Notes: generated from the sequence alone by a model not told the origin. 64,000 nucleotides of DNA from an uncultured Bacteroidia bacterium (GCA_902774365.1 CACYHX010000010.1:26173-90172), one strand, 5' to 3'; shown: positions 49,120-60,800, counted from the first letter of the stretch. Program-made: numbers and translations.

Positions 49120-50322
49120 TTATTGCATCTGGGTGTAATCCCTTGCCAAACCGCCCTGCGAGGTCTCCTTGTAGAGTGAAGGTATGTCCTTGCCGGTCTC
49201 TTTCATTGTTTCAACGACCTTGTCGAACGACACGCGGTGGTGGCCGTCGGAGAAGGTGGAGAAGATGTTGGAGTCTAAGGCGCGGGCAGCGGCATAGGCG
49301 TTACGCTCGATACAGGGGATCTGCACGAGGCCGCATACTGGGTCGCAGGTCATGCCCAAGTGATGCTCAAGCGCCATTTCAGCGGCGTATTCGATTTGGG
49401 CGGGGCTTCCCCCAAACAGTTGGTTGGCGGCAGCGGCGGCCATGGCACAGGCCACACCCACTTCGCCTTGACAACCCACCTCGGCACCCGAGATGGAGGC
49501 GTTGGTGCGCACGATGTTGCCCACCAACCCCGCTGTCACCAAGGCACGGACGATGCGTTGGTCGGCAAATTCGTAACTCTTTGAGAGATGGTATAATACC
49601 GCTGGCATCACGCCACACGAACCACAGGTGGGTGCCGTGACGATGACACCGCCCGAGGCGTTCTCCTCTGAGACGGCCAAGGCGTAGGAATACACCAGGC
49701 CACGACTCTTTAAAGTATGCGTGTAGCCCGAGGCCTTGATGTGGTATGTGGCGGCCTTGCGGCTCAAGTTGAGCGGTCCTGGCAAGACGCCTTCAGCTTG
49801 GATGCCTCGCTCGACAGCCGCCTTCATCACTCGCCAAACCTCCATCATGTAGTCCTCGATTTCTTTTTGGTTCTCGTATTGGTACACATACTCCCAATAG
49901 GTCCGTCCACTATGTTCGCACCAGTTGAGGATGTCGGTCATCTTCGAGAGCGGGTAGACCTCTGGCGACTCGTCCAATTTGCCTTCTTCGGCCAGGTTGC
50001 CACCGCCTATGCTGAACACCTGCCAATCGCCGAGAAGGTTTTCCTCTGCGTCGAAGGCCTTGAATAACATTCCGTTAGGGTGGAACGGAAGGATAACGTC
50101 GGGCTTCCAGACAATTTCGGTGGGTGCCTGTAGGGTGTCGAGGATGGCCTTGTCGGTCATGTGGCCCTTGCCTGTGGCGGCGAGGCTGCCAAATAGTGTC
50201 ACCTCAAACGAGGCGGCGTTGGGAAAACGGCTGTTGAATGTGGAGGCCGCCTTCTGCGGCCCCATGGTGTGGCTGCTCGATGGGCCTACACCAATCTTGT
50301 AAATGTCTTTGATGGTTTTCAT
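49120..50322 (-). CDS. sdaA: L-serine ammonia-lyase, iron-sulfur dependent, single chain
   Basis: Deaminates L-serine to pyruvate using a 4Fe-4S cluster in place of PLP. The 400-residue protein fuses the beta domain (IYKIGVGPSSSHTMGPQKAA at the N-terminus) and alpha domain. The alpha domain includes GVIVTAPTCGSCGVMPAVLY, CQGEVGVACAMAAAA and GMTCDPVCGLVQIPCIERNAYAA, providing the cluster cysteines. Length is a little shorter than E. coli SdaA (454). A -7 box lies only 4 bp before its ATG, implying a leaderless mRNA. Divergent from thiL. Confidence 0.95.
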   Translation of the reverse strand: MKTIKDIYKIGVGPSSSHTMGPQKAASTFNSRFPNAASFEVTLFGSLAATGKGHMTDKAILDTLQAPTEIVWKPDVILPFHPNGMLFKAFDAEENLLGDWQVFSIGGGNLAEEGKLDESPEVYPLSKMTDILNWCEHSGRTYWEYVYQYENQKEIEDYMMEVWRVMKAAVERGIQAEGVLPGPLNLSRKAATYHIKASGYTHTLKSRGLVYSYALAVSEENASGGVIVTAPTCGSCGVMPAVLYHLSKSYEFADQRIVRALVTAGLVGNIVRTNASISGAEVGCQGEVGVACAMAAAAANQLFGGSPAQIEYAAEMALEHHLGMTCDPVCGLVQIPCIERNAYAAARALDSNIFSTFSDGHHRVSFDKVVETMKETGKDIPSLYKETSQGGLARDYTQMQ

Positions 50323-50326
50323 GGCG

Positions 50327-50334
50327 CAAAATTA
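50327..50334 (-). promoter_or_regulatory. -7 box (TAATTTTG) for sdaA
   Basis: A TAnnTTTG match 4 bp before the sdaA ATG; predicted transcription start coincides with the start codon. Confidence 0.55.
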
Positions 50335-50343
50335 GAAAATTCT

Positions 50344-50351
50344 TACCTTTG
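50344..50351 (+). promoter_or_regulatory. -7 box (TACCTTTG) for thiL-uvrC
   Basis: A TAnnTTTG match 20 bp before the thiL ATG, 9 bp from the opposing sdaA box. Confidence 0.55.
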
Positions 50352-50371
50352 CAGCAAATAACAAATAGATA

Positions 50372-51430
50372 ATGGAACAAGAAAATACCACAAAGACTTT
50401 GACCGACCTTGACGAGCTCGGCGAATTTGGCCTCATCGACCAGCTGACTGCCGATTTCCCCTTACGTAATGCCTCGTCGCTGAAAGGCGTGGGCGACGAT
50501 GCCGCCGTCATCAACCACGAAGGCTACCGCACTCTCGTCTCGGTCGACATGCTCATCGAAGGCATCCATTTTGACATGACCTACTGCCCGTTGAAGCACC
50601 TCGGCTACAAAGCCGCCGTGTCCAACTTTTCCGACATCTACGCCATGAATGGCACCCCCACGCAGATTGTGGTCGGACTGGGCGTGTCGAGCCGCTACAC
50701 CGCCGAGGCATTGGATGAGTTGTATGCCGGCATCCGCTTGGCTTGCGAACGTTACCATGTCGACATGGTCGGTGGCGACACTACGAGTAGCAAGACGGGC
50801 CTCGTCATCTCCATCACGGTCATCGGCATGGCCAAGGAAGAGGACATCGTCTACCGCAGTGGCGCCAAGAAGAACGACTTGCTCTGCGTGACGGGCGATT
50901 TGGGCGGTGCCTACATCGGCTTGCTCATCCTCGAGCGCGAGAAGGTGGAGTTTCTTTCCAATCCTAACATGCAACCCCAGCTGAAAGGCTTGGAGTATGT
51001 GTTGGAACGCCAGCTGAAACCCGAAGCCCGCAAAGACGTCGTGGAGCAACTCAAGACCTTGGGCATCAAACCTACCTCGATGATCGACATCTCCGACGGC
51101 CTCGGCTCCGAAATCCTGCATCTCTGCAAGGAGAGCGGCGTTGGCTGCCAGCTCTATGAGAATAAAATCCCCATCGACCCCACTACTGATAAGATGGCCA
51201 AGGAGTTCCAAATCGTGCCTTCGGTGGCGGCGCTGAGTGGGGGAGAGGACTACGAGTTGCTCTTCACCATCGACCAGAAGGACTACGAGAAGATACAGAC
51301 GATGTCGGCTGACGTGACCGTCATCGGCTACATGACCGACGATAAGGGCGTGGCGGAGATGATAACGCCCGACAGCCATGTCATCCCCATCAAGGCTCAA
51401 GGCTGGGACCACATGAAGAAGCATGAATGA
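50372..51430 (+). CDS. thiL: Thiamine-phosphate kinase
   Basis: Phosphorylates thiamine monophosphate to the active cofactor thiamine diphosphate. The 352-residue PurM-like protein has LKGVGDDAAVINH (metal/ATP-binding), VSVDMLIEGIHFDMTY, NFSDIYAMNGTPTQIVVGLG, DMVGGDTTSSKTGLVISITVIG and MIDISDGLGSEILHLCKESGVG, all ThiL landmarks. The 3' end overlaps uvrC by 8 bp, so the two are probably cotranscribed, although the functions are unrelated. Confidence 0.95.
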   Translation: MEQENTTKTLTDLDELGEFGLIDQLTADFPLRNASSLKGVGDDAAVINHEGYRTLVSVDMLIEGIHFDMTYCPLKHLGYKAAVSNFSDIYAMNGTPTQIVVGLGVSSRYTAEALDELYAGIRLACERYHVDMVGGDTTSSKTGLVISITVIGMAKEEDIVYRSGAKKNDLLCVTGDLGGAYIGLLILEREKVEFLSNPNMQPQLKGLEYVLERQLKPEARKDVVEQLKTLGIKPTSMIDISDGLGSEILHLCKESGVGCQLYENKIPIDPTTDKMAKEFQIVPSVAALSGGEDYELLFTIDQKDYEKIQTMSADVTVIGYMTDDKGVAEMITPDSHVIPIKAQGWDHMKKHE

Positions 51431-53225
51431 CCTCCCTGAAATAGTAAAACAAAAGCTCGCCGCGCTCCCTAACAAGCCCGGCGTGTACCGCTATTTCGAC
51501 AAAAACGGCACCCTCATCTATGTGGGCAAGGCCAAGAACCTGAAACGCCGCGTCAGCAGCTATTTCAACAAGGAGCAATCGGGCAAGACACGCGTCCTCG
51601 TGAGCAAAATCGCCGACCTCGAATACAGCATCGTCGACTCGGAGTCGGAGGCATTATTGCTTGAAAACACAATGATCAAGCAGTACAAGCCGCGCTACAA
51701 CATCATGCTTAAGGACGACAAGACCTATCCGTGGATTTGCATCAAAAAAGAGGCTTTCCCGCGGGTCTTCCTCACCCGCCATAAGGTCAACGACGGCTCA
51801 GAGTACTTCGGCCCCTATCCCTCGGTGCGCACGGCGCATATCCTCTTGGACCTGCTTGGCCAGGTTTATAAGGTGCGCTCCTGCCGCACACCATTGACGG
51901 AAGCAGGTGTCGAAAAAGGTAAATACAAGGTATGCCTCGACTACCACATCCACAAATGCAACGGCCCTTGCGAGGGCTTGATTTCGAAGGCCGACTACAA
52001 CACCATGATTGCTGAGATCCGAGAAGTCATCAAGGGCAACTTGGGCGGCGTTTTGCGTGACTTGAAGACGATGATGATGGACCATGCCTCGCGCATGGAG
52101 TTTGAGGAGGCACAACTCGTCAAGGAGAAATACGACCTTTTGGAGAACTACCGCAGCCGTTCTACGGTGGTCAGCCAATCGATTCACGACGTGGAGGTGT
52201 TCTCTTACGTCGACGAGGACGAGACCTTCTATGTGAACTATATGAAGGTGAAGGACGGCGCTGTGGTGCAAAGCCATTCCTTCGAGATGAAACGCCGTTT
52301 GGAAGAGACAGCAGAAGAGCTTTTGCTGTTGGCTGTCACCGACTTGCGACAGCAGTTGGGCGACCATGCCACAGAAATCATCGTCCCTATGAAATTGGAC
52401 TTTGTCTTCGACGACGTGGAGATGACCGTGCCACAGCGGGGCGACAAGCTGAAGTTGCTTGAACTCTCGCGTCGCAACGCCTTGCAATACAAGATTGACT
52501 TGGAGAAACAACGCTCTTTGGTCGACCCGGAGCGTCATCAGAAGCGCGTCCTCAACCAGCTAAAAGACGCCTTGCAATTGGAAGAGTTGCCCGAAGTCAT
52601 CGAGTGTTTCGACAACTCCAACTTCCAGGGCGACTACGCCGTGGCAGGCATGGTGCAGTTCTTGAATGGCAAGCCCAACAAGTCTGCCTATCGACATTTC
52701 AACATCAAGACCGTGGAAGGCCCCGATGATTACGCCTCGATGAAAGAGGTGGTGCGTCGCCGTTATTCACGTCTTATCGAAGAGGGCAAGCCTTTGCCCA
52801 ACCTCATCATCACCGATGGCGGCAAGGGACAGATGGAGGTGGTTCGGCAGGTTATCGAGGATGAGTTGCACGTCGACATCCCCATTGCGGGCTTGGCCAA
52901 GGACGACCGTCACCGCACCAACGAGTTGTTGTTCGGCTTTCCGCCTCGTGTGGTGGGCTTGAAGCCCAATTCCGAGGTCTTTAGGCTGTTGACGCACATC
53001 CAAGACGAGGTGCACCGTTTCGCCATTACTTTCCACAGGAAGAAGTTCGAGAAGGGCTTCATGCACTCCGAGTTGGCCGACATCAAGGGGATAGGGAAGA
53101 AGACGGCGGAGAAGTTGCTTCTTGAGCTGAAGTCGGTGAAAGGCATCAAGGAGGCCACGTTGGAACGGCTCACCGAGATTGTGGGCCCCGCCAAGGCCCA
53201 GGTCGTTTACGACCACTTTAAATGA
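51423..53225 (+). CDS. uvrC: Excinuclease ABC subunit C
   Basis: UvrC makes both incisions flanking a UvrB-marked lesion in nucleotide excision repair. The 600-residue product has an N-terminal GIY-YIG nuclease (LPNKPGVYRYF, TLIYVGKAKNLKRRVSSYF), a UvrB-contact UVR motif (about 205-240, LKTMMMDHASRMEFEEAQL), the RNase H-like nuclease (IECFDNSNFQGDYAVAGMV, NLIITDGGKGQ) and a C-terminal helix-hairpin-helix pair (LADIKGIGKKTAEKLLL). Normal length. It starts inside the thiL 3' end and stops at a bidirectional terminator. Confidence 0.97.
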   Translation: MNDLPEIVKQKLAALPNKPGVYRYFDKNGTLIYVGKAKNLKRRVSSYFNKEQSGKTRVLVSKIADLEYSIVDSESEALLLENTMIKQYKPRYNIMLKDDKTYPWICIKKEAFPRVFLTRHKVNDGSEYFGPYPSVRTAHILLDLLGQVYKVRSCRTPLTEAGVEKGKYKVCLDYHIHKCNGPCEGLISKADYNTMIAEIREVIKGNLGGVLRDLKTMMMDHASRMEFEEAQLVKEKYDLLENYRSRSTVVSQSIHDVEVFSYVDEDETFYVNYMKVKDGAVVQSHSFEMKRRLEETAEELLLLAVTDLRQQLGDHATEIIVPMKLDFVFDDVEMTVPQRGDKLKLLELSRRNALQYKIDLEKQRSLVDPERHQKRVLNQLKDALQLEELPEVIECFDNSNFQGDYAVAGMVQFLNGKPNKSAYRHFNIKTVEGPDDYASMKEVVRRRYSRLIEEGKPLPNLIITDGGKGQMEVVRQVIEDELHVDIPIAGLAKDDRHRTNELLFGFPPRVVGLKPNSEVFRLLTHIQDEVHRFAITFHRKKFEKGFMHSELADIKGIGKKTAEKLLLELKSVKGIKEATLERLTEIVGPAKAQVVYDHFK

Positions 53226-53256
53226 AAAAAGCCAGCGATTTGCTGGCTTTTTCATT
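53221..53256. terminator. Bidirectional terminator after uvrC
   Basis: AAAAAGCCAGC pairs with GCTGGCTTTTT around GATTT, with further AATGA/TCATT pairing outside. It serves uvrC (+) and the converging tonB gene (-). Confidence 0.88.
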
Positions 53257-53271
53257 TGGATGTCACACTGC

Positions 53272-53952
53272 TTATTGCAGCTTGAAGTTGACGGGCAGCA
53301 TGTAAGACACACGCACGGCCTTACCACGTTGTTTACCGGGCTTCCACTTCGGCATGCTCTTGACGACGCGCATAGCTTCTTCGTCGCAGCCGCCGCCGAT
53401 GCCACGGAGCACCTTCACGTTGGAGACGCTACCGTCGGGCTCGACCACGAAGCCGACGAACACACGGCCTTGGATGCCGGTCTCACGGGCAATCTGGGGG
53501 TACTTGATGTTTTTGGCAACATACTCCATCAGTTTGGCTTCGCCGCCAGGGAAGGCAGGCATCTCTTCCACGATTTGGAAAATCTCCTGTTCCACGACTT
53601 CTTCTTCCTCGACCTCAACAGGGACATATTCTTCAATGACCTCTTGCTGGTCGACTTCGGCGTTGATTTCGATGTCCTCTACTTCAACGTCGTCTTGCAC
53701 GATTTCGAGTTGGGTGGTCTGCTTGGGCACCTCCACAGGCTGTGGCTTTTGCTCTTCCTGCTTCGTGATTTCCACCATTTCCTCGTCTAACACAACCTCT
53801 CTGTTGAGCAGGCTGGGGTCGATTTCGCGCTTGTCGTAGCTCTTGTGCTCGAAAGCCATCCATGCGATGAGTAAGCTGATAATCATACCTATCTGTATGA
53901 ACATCAATTTCTTGTTCTCAAGGTTGGCCTTTGGTGATTTTTTCTCTTCCAT
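53272..53952 (-). CDS. tonB: Energy transducer TonB family protein
   Basis: Transfers ExbB/ExbD energy to outer-membrane TonB-dependent transporters. The 226-residue product has a short cytoplasmic N-terminus with one TM helix (LMFIQIGMIISLLIAWMAFEH), a long Glu/Val-rich periplasmic linker (about 50-135, acidic rather than the Pro/Lys type of E. coli) and a C-terminal TonB domain (YPQIARETGIQGRVFVGFVVEPDGSV, WKPGKQRGKAVRVSYMLPVNF). It is an unlinked partner candidate for the ExbB/ExbD operon at 39.6-42 kb. Confidence 0.93.
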   Translation of the reverse strand: MEEKKSPKANLENKKLMFIQIGMIISLLIAWMAFEHKSYDKREIDPSLLNREVVLDEEMVEITKQEEQKPQPVEVPKQTTQLEIVQDDVEVEDIEINAEVDQQEVIEEYVPVEVEEEEVVEQEIFQIVEEMPAFPGGEAKLMEYVAKNIKYPQIARETGIQGRVFVGFVVEPDGSVSNVKVLRGIGGGCDEEAMRVVKSMPKWKPGKQRGKAVRVSYMLPVNFKLQ

Positions 53953-54026
53953 GGTTATGTGTTTTTTAAATTCTTACTTCCTATTTTGGGTGCGAAAATA
54001 GGAATTATTTGCTTATAAAACGCAAG

Positions 54027-54476
54027 TCAATCGAATTTTATTTTTTTCTGACGATAAAAAAAGTAAAAAAGCGTGACTCCCAGCAGGGTGCCGATGCCGT
54101 CGGCAAGGAAATCGATCCAGTCGCCGGTGCGGCTAGGGACGAGGTATTCTTGCATCAGTTCGGTTAGTCCGCCATAGGCAATGCTGATGATCAAGGCTAG
54201 GTGTACTGCTTTTTTCTGGTATTCTACTCCGTTGGAAACGAACTGTTTGCGGTAGCCCCATAGGCAAAGGAAGGCAAATCCGGCATACATACAAAGATGT
54301 ACCACCTTGTCAAGGCCTACGATGGGCTTGACGCGTGGAAAAACAGAACCCGGGAGTCCTGTCAGAACCAAGATGATGATTCCGCACAAGATCCCCGGGT
54401 AGCTATTTCTGGTTAGCCTTTCCAAGAGATTAGCCGATCTTAGCTTCGTAAGCGGCGGCGTCCATGAGGTTGTCAA
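54027..54476 (-). CDS. VanZ family membrane protein
   Basis: A small VanZ-like protein with four helices: GILCGIIILVLTGLPGSVF, VGLDKVVHLCMYAGFAFLCLWGY, ALIISIAYGGLTELMQEYL and FLADGIGTLLGVTLFYFFY. Conserved DK.VH, E.MQ and R.GDW.D.LAD residues are present. The family role is unclear (teicoplanin resistance in VanZ itself). ATG 54476 overlaps gcvH by 47 bp; a TTG at 54425 just after the gcvH stop is an alternative start giving about 132 residues. It follows gcvH in the ruvA-sprA-gcvH direction. Confidence 0.85.
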   Translation of the reverse strand: MTTSWTPPLTKLRSANLLERLTRNSYPGILCGIIILVLTGLPGSVFPRVKPIVGLDKVVHLCMYAGFAFLCLWGYRKQFVSNGVEYQKKAVHLALIISIAYGGLTELMQEYLVPSRTGDWIDFLADGIGTLLGVTLFYFFYRQKKIKFD

Positions 54477-54819
54477 GGTCGGCGACGTTGTTCACTTTGA
54501 TCTTGATGATCCAAGCTTCACCGTAAGGATCGGTGTTGACGAGTTTGGCGTTCTCTTCGTCAGCGAGGGCTTCGTTGACTTCGATGATTTCACCGGCCAC
54601 GGGCATGAGCAGTTCGGCGGTGGTCTTCACGGCTTCGATGGCGCCGAATTCTTCTTGGGCGTCGAGGGTTTCGCCGACGATGTCGGGGTCAACATCCACG
54701 AAGGTGATGTCGCCAAGCTCGTGTTGTGCGTAATCGGTGATGCCGACGTAGGCTTCGTCGCCTTCGAGGCGGATCCATTCGTCGTCTTGGGTGTACTTCA
54801 GATTTGCTGGAATATTCAT
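54430..54819 (-). CDS. gcvH: Glycine cleavage system H protein
   Basis: A lipoyl-carrier protein that shuttles the aminomethyl intermediate between P, T and L proteins of glycine cleavage. The 129-residue product has the typical EWIRLEGDEAYVGITDYAQHELGDITFVD opening. The lipoylation Lys65 lies in FGAIEAVKTTAELLMP. Family length is standard. No P or T gene is nearby; in many Bacteroidota gcvH sits beside sprA as here. A near-consensus TATTTTCG lies upstream on the minus strand (54856-54863). Confidence 0.95.
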   Translation of the reverse strand: MNIPANLKYTQDDEWIRLEGDEAYVGITDYAQHELGDITFVDVDPDIVGETLDAQEEFGAIEAVKTTAELLMPVAGEIIEVNEALADEENAKLVNTDPYGEAWIIKIKVNNVADLDNLMDAAAYEAKIG

Positions 54820-54899
54820 TTGTTTAAGTTTTAAAGTGTTCGTTTATAGGCTGCGAAAATACATATTTTAGTTGCTCGCTCCACGTTTTGGTGAAAATT

Positions 54900-57800
54900 T
54901 TATTGCGCCAGGCTAAATCGTATGGTGATACCACCATAAGTGGTCGAGTTGCGGAAGGTGTTGGCTACAAAAGGAATCGACAGGTCGTACTTGAGGAAGG
55001 CTTGTGCCGCCAAGCGCTGGCTGAAGGTGTAGTCGGCGGTGAAGTAGACGTTAATCTTGTTTTGTCCGGCCGACACCTGGTTGTTGTTTTCGTCGATGCG
55101 ACGCAGCACGGTGATGTCTTTTTTGTAACCTATGTCGAGTTTGAGCACCAGATCGTTCTTGATGGTCTGCTTGCTGCCTTTGCCTCCAAGTGAGATGACG
55201 GCGAAAGAGAGGTCCTTGATACGATATCCGGCACCCACGACAAATTCACGGCTGTTTACCTCGGTGAGTTGGTTGTTGGAGAAACTCAACGTCATCGTTC
55301 TCGCCTTCTTGTACTGCAGGTTGATGGTCATCTGGTTCTGTAAGCCGAAGTCGATGCCGATCAGAGGCGCATACTGTTCGTTGAGGACGATTTGCGAGAT
55401 GTCGTATTTCGGCACGATGAGGTCAGAGTTCTCAAACGTCTGTATGCTGTTGTTTTCGTCGTAATACACGTTGCTTGCCCATGAGTTGATGGCATAGTTC
55501 GACTTGTAGTTGTGGGTGATACTCAACGTCTTGAATATCTTGCCGATGGCTGGGATGTTGGTGAGGCCGTTATAAGTCAGGTTCCAGTTGGGCAAGGGGA
55601 AGCGCGGGAATGGGTTGAGACTCATGGTGTTGGGGTCTCTGCCGGTGTAGGCCGCGATGAAGGAGTAGAGCAACACATCCATTGAGCCGGAGCTATAGCC
55701 CCGTGGGAAGTAATCACCGGCGACACTGTCGAAGACGTATTCATTCACGTTTTCTATCCATTGTGGGTTGCCGCTGGCGATACGGTCGGCAATAATCTTA
55801 CGGTAGCCCAACAACTTGTCGAACAAAGGCGATGCCGTGGAGTCGGAAGGCACAAACGAGGTGCGGCACATCAGGTAACTCATGGTGAAGCTGCCGTTGT
55901 TGGTGGGGGTATAGGTGTCGAATGTGTTCGTCATCTCGTTGTACCTAAAATAGAGTTGTCTGTTCTCTGTGTAGTTGCGTTGGCCAGTGAAGTCAATCTT
56001 CAAGCCCATCAGCGGCTCGGTGTTGACACGATAGTTTATGATTTCCGTGTTGCGCCTTATGTATGGATTGCTGAGAATCGAGTCGGTGGTGAGCCAGCGC
56101 TTGGCGTCTTCGACATCGATGCTGTGGGCCACGGCTTTCTCGAAGATGTTTTTGTCGTTGCCGAAGCTGCTGCCCAACACGAAGCCCAAGCCTGGCGCCC
56201 ATCCTGCTCCGGGGGTCATGCCAATGTATTGCGCCTTAGGCATGAAGCCAGGCAAGGTCTGCCCGTTGGCCATTGAATAGGTGCCCGACACTTTCTTGAC
56301 GAGGGTAAGTATACGCAGGCCGTTGTCGAGGACAATCTTGCCATAGTTGACTTTGTCCTTGTTCTTGGTGGAGTCGTTGGGTTGTTCGTCAACGCCTTTT
56401 TCTTCTTTGCCTTTGCCACCTTTACCGCCACGACCGCTGTTGTTGTTGCGTCGTGGTGAGTTGAGGGTCTTCAGGTAAGGCACCTTGCTATATAACTTGG
56501 TGAAGTCGAGGGTGGCGTTGCCTTGGATGTTGTTCGAGTTGTCGATGACGTTGCCCAAACGCGATTGTATGGATTGTGCAGAGGCTGTCCAGTTGTAGGT
56601 GCCTTGATAGTTGGCACTGGCGTTGATCCAGTTGAAAATCGGAATCTTGTTGATGGGCAAGGTGTAGCTTGCATTGACGTTTTGCTGGAACCTCGACATC
56701 GACCCCAAGTGTTTCAATTCGTTCTTGATGGTGTCGCGGTTGAGTTGCCACGTCTCGGGATCCTCGTTTTTGTCCACCATTCCTGCAGGCTCGTAGATGT
56801 AGGCTTGTGCCTGTGCCGAGTATTCAAAGGTCAATGCACGGGTGAGGTCATAGCGCAACTGGTAGTTACGATTCCAATCCCATTGCTTCGAGTAGGTAGG
56901 CTTGATGATGATTTCGCCACCGCTCTTGTTTCGCAACTCCCTTTCGGAATAGAAACGGTACATCTCCGTGTTGAAGACGATGCTCTTCGGTGCATAGTAG
57001 AAGTTGAAGTCCTTGATGATCTGTAAGGCGGGTTTTGATGCCCACGAGGCCTTTGCGAATGGCGTCACGTTCTTCGGGTTGCCGGCATAGTTGTATCCCA
57101 AACCGCCACGGTAGGCCTTGGTGAGATAGTGCTTGATGTCGGTGTTTTCCTGATAAGTCTCGGCGTACGAGAAGGAGAGGTTGAAGTTCTCTAAGTCGTA
57201 GAAGTGGACTTTAGGCATGTTGCCACGCCCACCGCCCATGGCACGGTTGGGGTCTCTCGGGTTCTCGTTTTTACCACCTTGCTCATTCTTGTTACGCTTG
57301 TTTTTGGTGGTACGTTCCTTCCTGACATTCATGAAGTTGATGTTCTTGTGGCGCGTGAAGTCATGGATGGTGGGGGTGAATTCCTTCCGTTCTTCCTCGC
57401 TCATAAGCTCCATGGCGTCTTTCAGCTTGATGTCAGGGTCGTAGGGGTTATAAAGGGGGGTGATTTTGTTTTCGCCATAGTCGATGTGCATCGGGATTTT
57501 CACGCCCGTGTTCTCTATAAACTTGCCCAGCTCGAGGTCGGTGGCGACGTTGAACGAGGAGTTGGCTTCAAAGGTGTTGTTGGTGATGCGGCTGTCCAAA
57601 GCGCCGAAGCCGGCAGAACTGTAGGTGCCATTGACGGTCACGCGACCCAAGTCGGCCAAGGTGGCCTCGAAATGACCGGTAGCAGCGATGCCACCTTTGC
57701 TGTTCAGGTCAGTGAGTCGCAGCTCATTGACCCACACCACGGCGCTCTTGGGTTGGCCATCGTCGACATCGGCAAGGTTTTGTCGCTTCGGGTTGCGGAT

Positions 57801-60800
57801 ACCAATCATCATGGCTTCCACGTCACTGATGCTCGGGTTACCTATCACCTTGATGGTATGGTAATAGTCTTTGCCGTCCACGGTACCTTTCTTCGTCTTT
57901 TCGGCATAGATGTAGTTGAGCCTGACGTTGCTGTTGGGCTGGTTCATAGCTTCGTTGCGTCGTTGCTTCACCGCAACGAGGTCTTCCAGCAAGATGTCCA
58001 GGTTGTTGATTTCTGGCCAGATGGCTTCCTTGTTGGTGTAGGCTGTTCCCCACGGCGTCACTTTTAACGGCACCTCATATTCATAGTAGTTTTCGGTGAA
58101 GTCGGTACCGATACGCATGAACACGGTGAGGTCTTGGTCGTCAAGCGGGCTGTCTTCGTGGGCTGCCTCGGCGTGGACAAACATCTTGAGGTATTTGTAC
58201 TGTCGTAAGTCGAAGTCTGCGGTCTTGTAGATGGCACGGCCATCGCCATCGACGAGGTTGTTCACCGTCATTTGCAGCGATTGCTCGTTGATACGGGTGA
58301 CTTGTGTGGTGCCGATGACTCTTTCCTGTAGGATGCCGGGCGGAATCACATACGGGATGGGATCGCGGCGGCTGTTTTCATCGATGCTGACAGCCGAGAT
58401 GTCGAAGGTGGTGGCGTTGCTGATGTCGTTAGGCTCGTATTCGCCAGGGGCTTGGATGCTTTGCGAGTAGGTACGCCACTCGCCCTTCACGAGGTCGAGG
58501 GTGGCGAAACGCAACACGATGGGGCGCTGGAAGTCGGTGACGAACATCCTCATGAAGCGGATGGACGAGAAGTCGTCGATGTGACCGATCACCTTGTCGG
58601 GTTGTCTCACGGGGATGCGGAACTGGTACCATGTGACGCCACTGATTTGTCCGTTGGGCAGTGAGACACCGCCGGAATGGAAGATGTCGGCGATGTGGTT
58701 TTCACCGACGATCATCTTGCTCGGGTCGAGGTCGATGACATATTGGTAGTAACGCTCCGTCTCACTCAAGGTGTTGTCGCCGTTGATGTCTTCGGCGTTA
58801 GGCAGGGTGGAGTTGCTGGTGGTGTAGCCTTCGGTTTGTTGGATGTCGGAGGGGGAGTTGCCTTCGGGGTTGGCATAATACTTATAGCGTTCAAGAATGC
58901 TTGAATGTATCTCGTCGCGGTCCCAATCGGAGGAGCGGAAGTAGTGGTAGTCGTCGCTCGACGGGTCGTTGAAGGCTTGGGCGTAGGCAGGAGAGTTTTC
59001 TCCGAAGCGGTTTTTGATGATGTTAAGGTAGTTTTCTTCGAAGAAACTGCGTTCGTCTTCGTCGCGTAAGCCGTCGTAACCGACGTCTTGGTATTGGCGG
59101 GCTTCCGACGAGTTGTTGAAGGTGCCGACGATGTCTTGCAGGGTAGGCACGCGTCCCCAGATGGTGGTGTCTACATTCTCCACACGAGCGGTGGGAGGCA
59201 TGCCGTTTTCATAGAATTTCCTGCCGTCGCGGAGGATGTCTTCCGAAACATCTCCCAAGTTGATGTAGAGTTTACCGGGGTTGTTTTCAAATTGCTCTTC
59301 TGAGAAGGGGTCCATCAGCCAAAACTCGATGTATTCGATGTTAGTGGCTTCAAAGTCGGTCGACTCCATTCTACGCATGATACCTCCCCAACGGCTCTTC
59401 GGGTCGTTGAGTTTGCCGTCGGCGTTGATACCAGCAGAGTAGGGGGTCGGGTCTACGTCGTAGTTGTATGGGCCAGGTTCGTCAGGATAGTATGACAGGT
59501 TGAACACCGACATGTTGGTCTGCGTGCCAGCAGCGATGTCCTTGGTGGGGAACAACTCGGTCTCAAGTACCTGACGCACAGAGTTTCTCGAAAGCTCGTC
59601 ATTGGTGATGTTGGCGGGACGGTAGTTGTAGTTGCGGTCGTAGAAGATGGAGTTGTCGATGACGTACCATGATAGCTTTGCGCGGTTTTTGCCGTAGTCG
59701 AGGCCTGTGCCTGCGGCTGCCTCGGGGAAGAGGTCGTTTTGGTTTTGAGGCGTGCTGGCCATATACCATAGCGTGGGCAGGCGCAGGTCGATAGTCGACT
59801 TGGCACCTTCAAAGTCGTCGATATAGGAGGTGTTGCGTTCGGCTGCCGACTTGGAGATGCCGGGGATGAAGCGGGCAAACTCGCCGTCTACCCTGATGCG
59901 TGACGGGGCCTTGGTCTCGATGCCGGGCAAGGCGTCGATGAGCGTCGTCAGCCAGCGGGCTTCGGTATTGTAGCTGAGGTCGGCACCGTAGATGGTGTTG
60001 GCGATGGCTTCCTCGCCGTAGTTGATTTTCTGGGTGTAGGATTTCTCGCCGAGATACAACACCGTACCGCCGATGTGGAAGTCTTGGTTGAATTCGTGCT
60101 CGACGCGGGCACCGAGGAAGGTCTTCCTGATGGCGCTGAAGCCCGAGTTGGATTCCAAGGCGATGTTGATGGGTGTGCCTGAGTTGAGGATGCCTTCGTT
60201 GAGGATGGTCACACGTCCCAAGGTATAGTCGACGGTGTAGTCCACGTTTTCGACGAGTTGCACGCCGCCGGCGGTGACGGTGACCGAGCCTTGTGCCACA
60301 TTCATGGCGTTGAGGCTGATTTCGCTGCCCGATTGCGAAGAGTAGTAACCCTTCAGCGTGAATTTATTCTTCTCGGAATATTGTTCGGCGGAGGTCTTCG
60401 TCAAGGTGTACAACGAGTCGTAGGCGTATTTGTTGGCGAGGTCTGGCTCATCGGGGAAGACCTTGTTGTGGATGTGTTTGCCGAACGGCTCCAGCACCGG
60501 GAAGAAGATGCGGCCGTTTGCCGCATTGATGGTGCCGCCTTGAGTGGTGGCGTGGTCGATGAAGTCGAATACGCCATCGCCACCAGCGATGGGGTTGTTC
60601 TGTGTGGTTAAGTTATCGAGACCCATCAGGTGTAGCAACGAAACGCCTTTCACGCTACCTTCGGTGAAGTAGCCGTAAGGCGTGCTGTTGGAGTTGCCGT
60701 TGTAGAAGATGTTCATCATGAAGTCTTGCGAACTCACTTGGAAGGCCCTGATGTTGTAAACGTTCTTCATCATCAGGTTCCAGATGGGCATCTTGGTGTT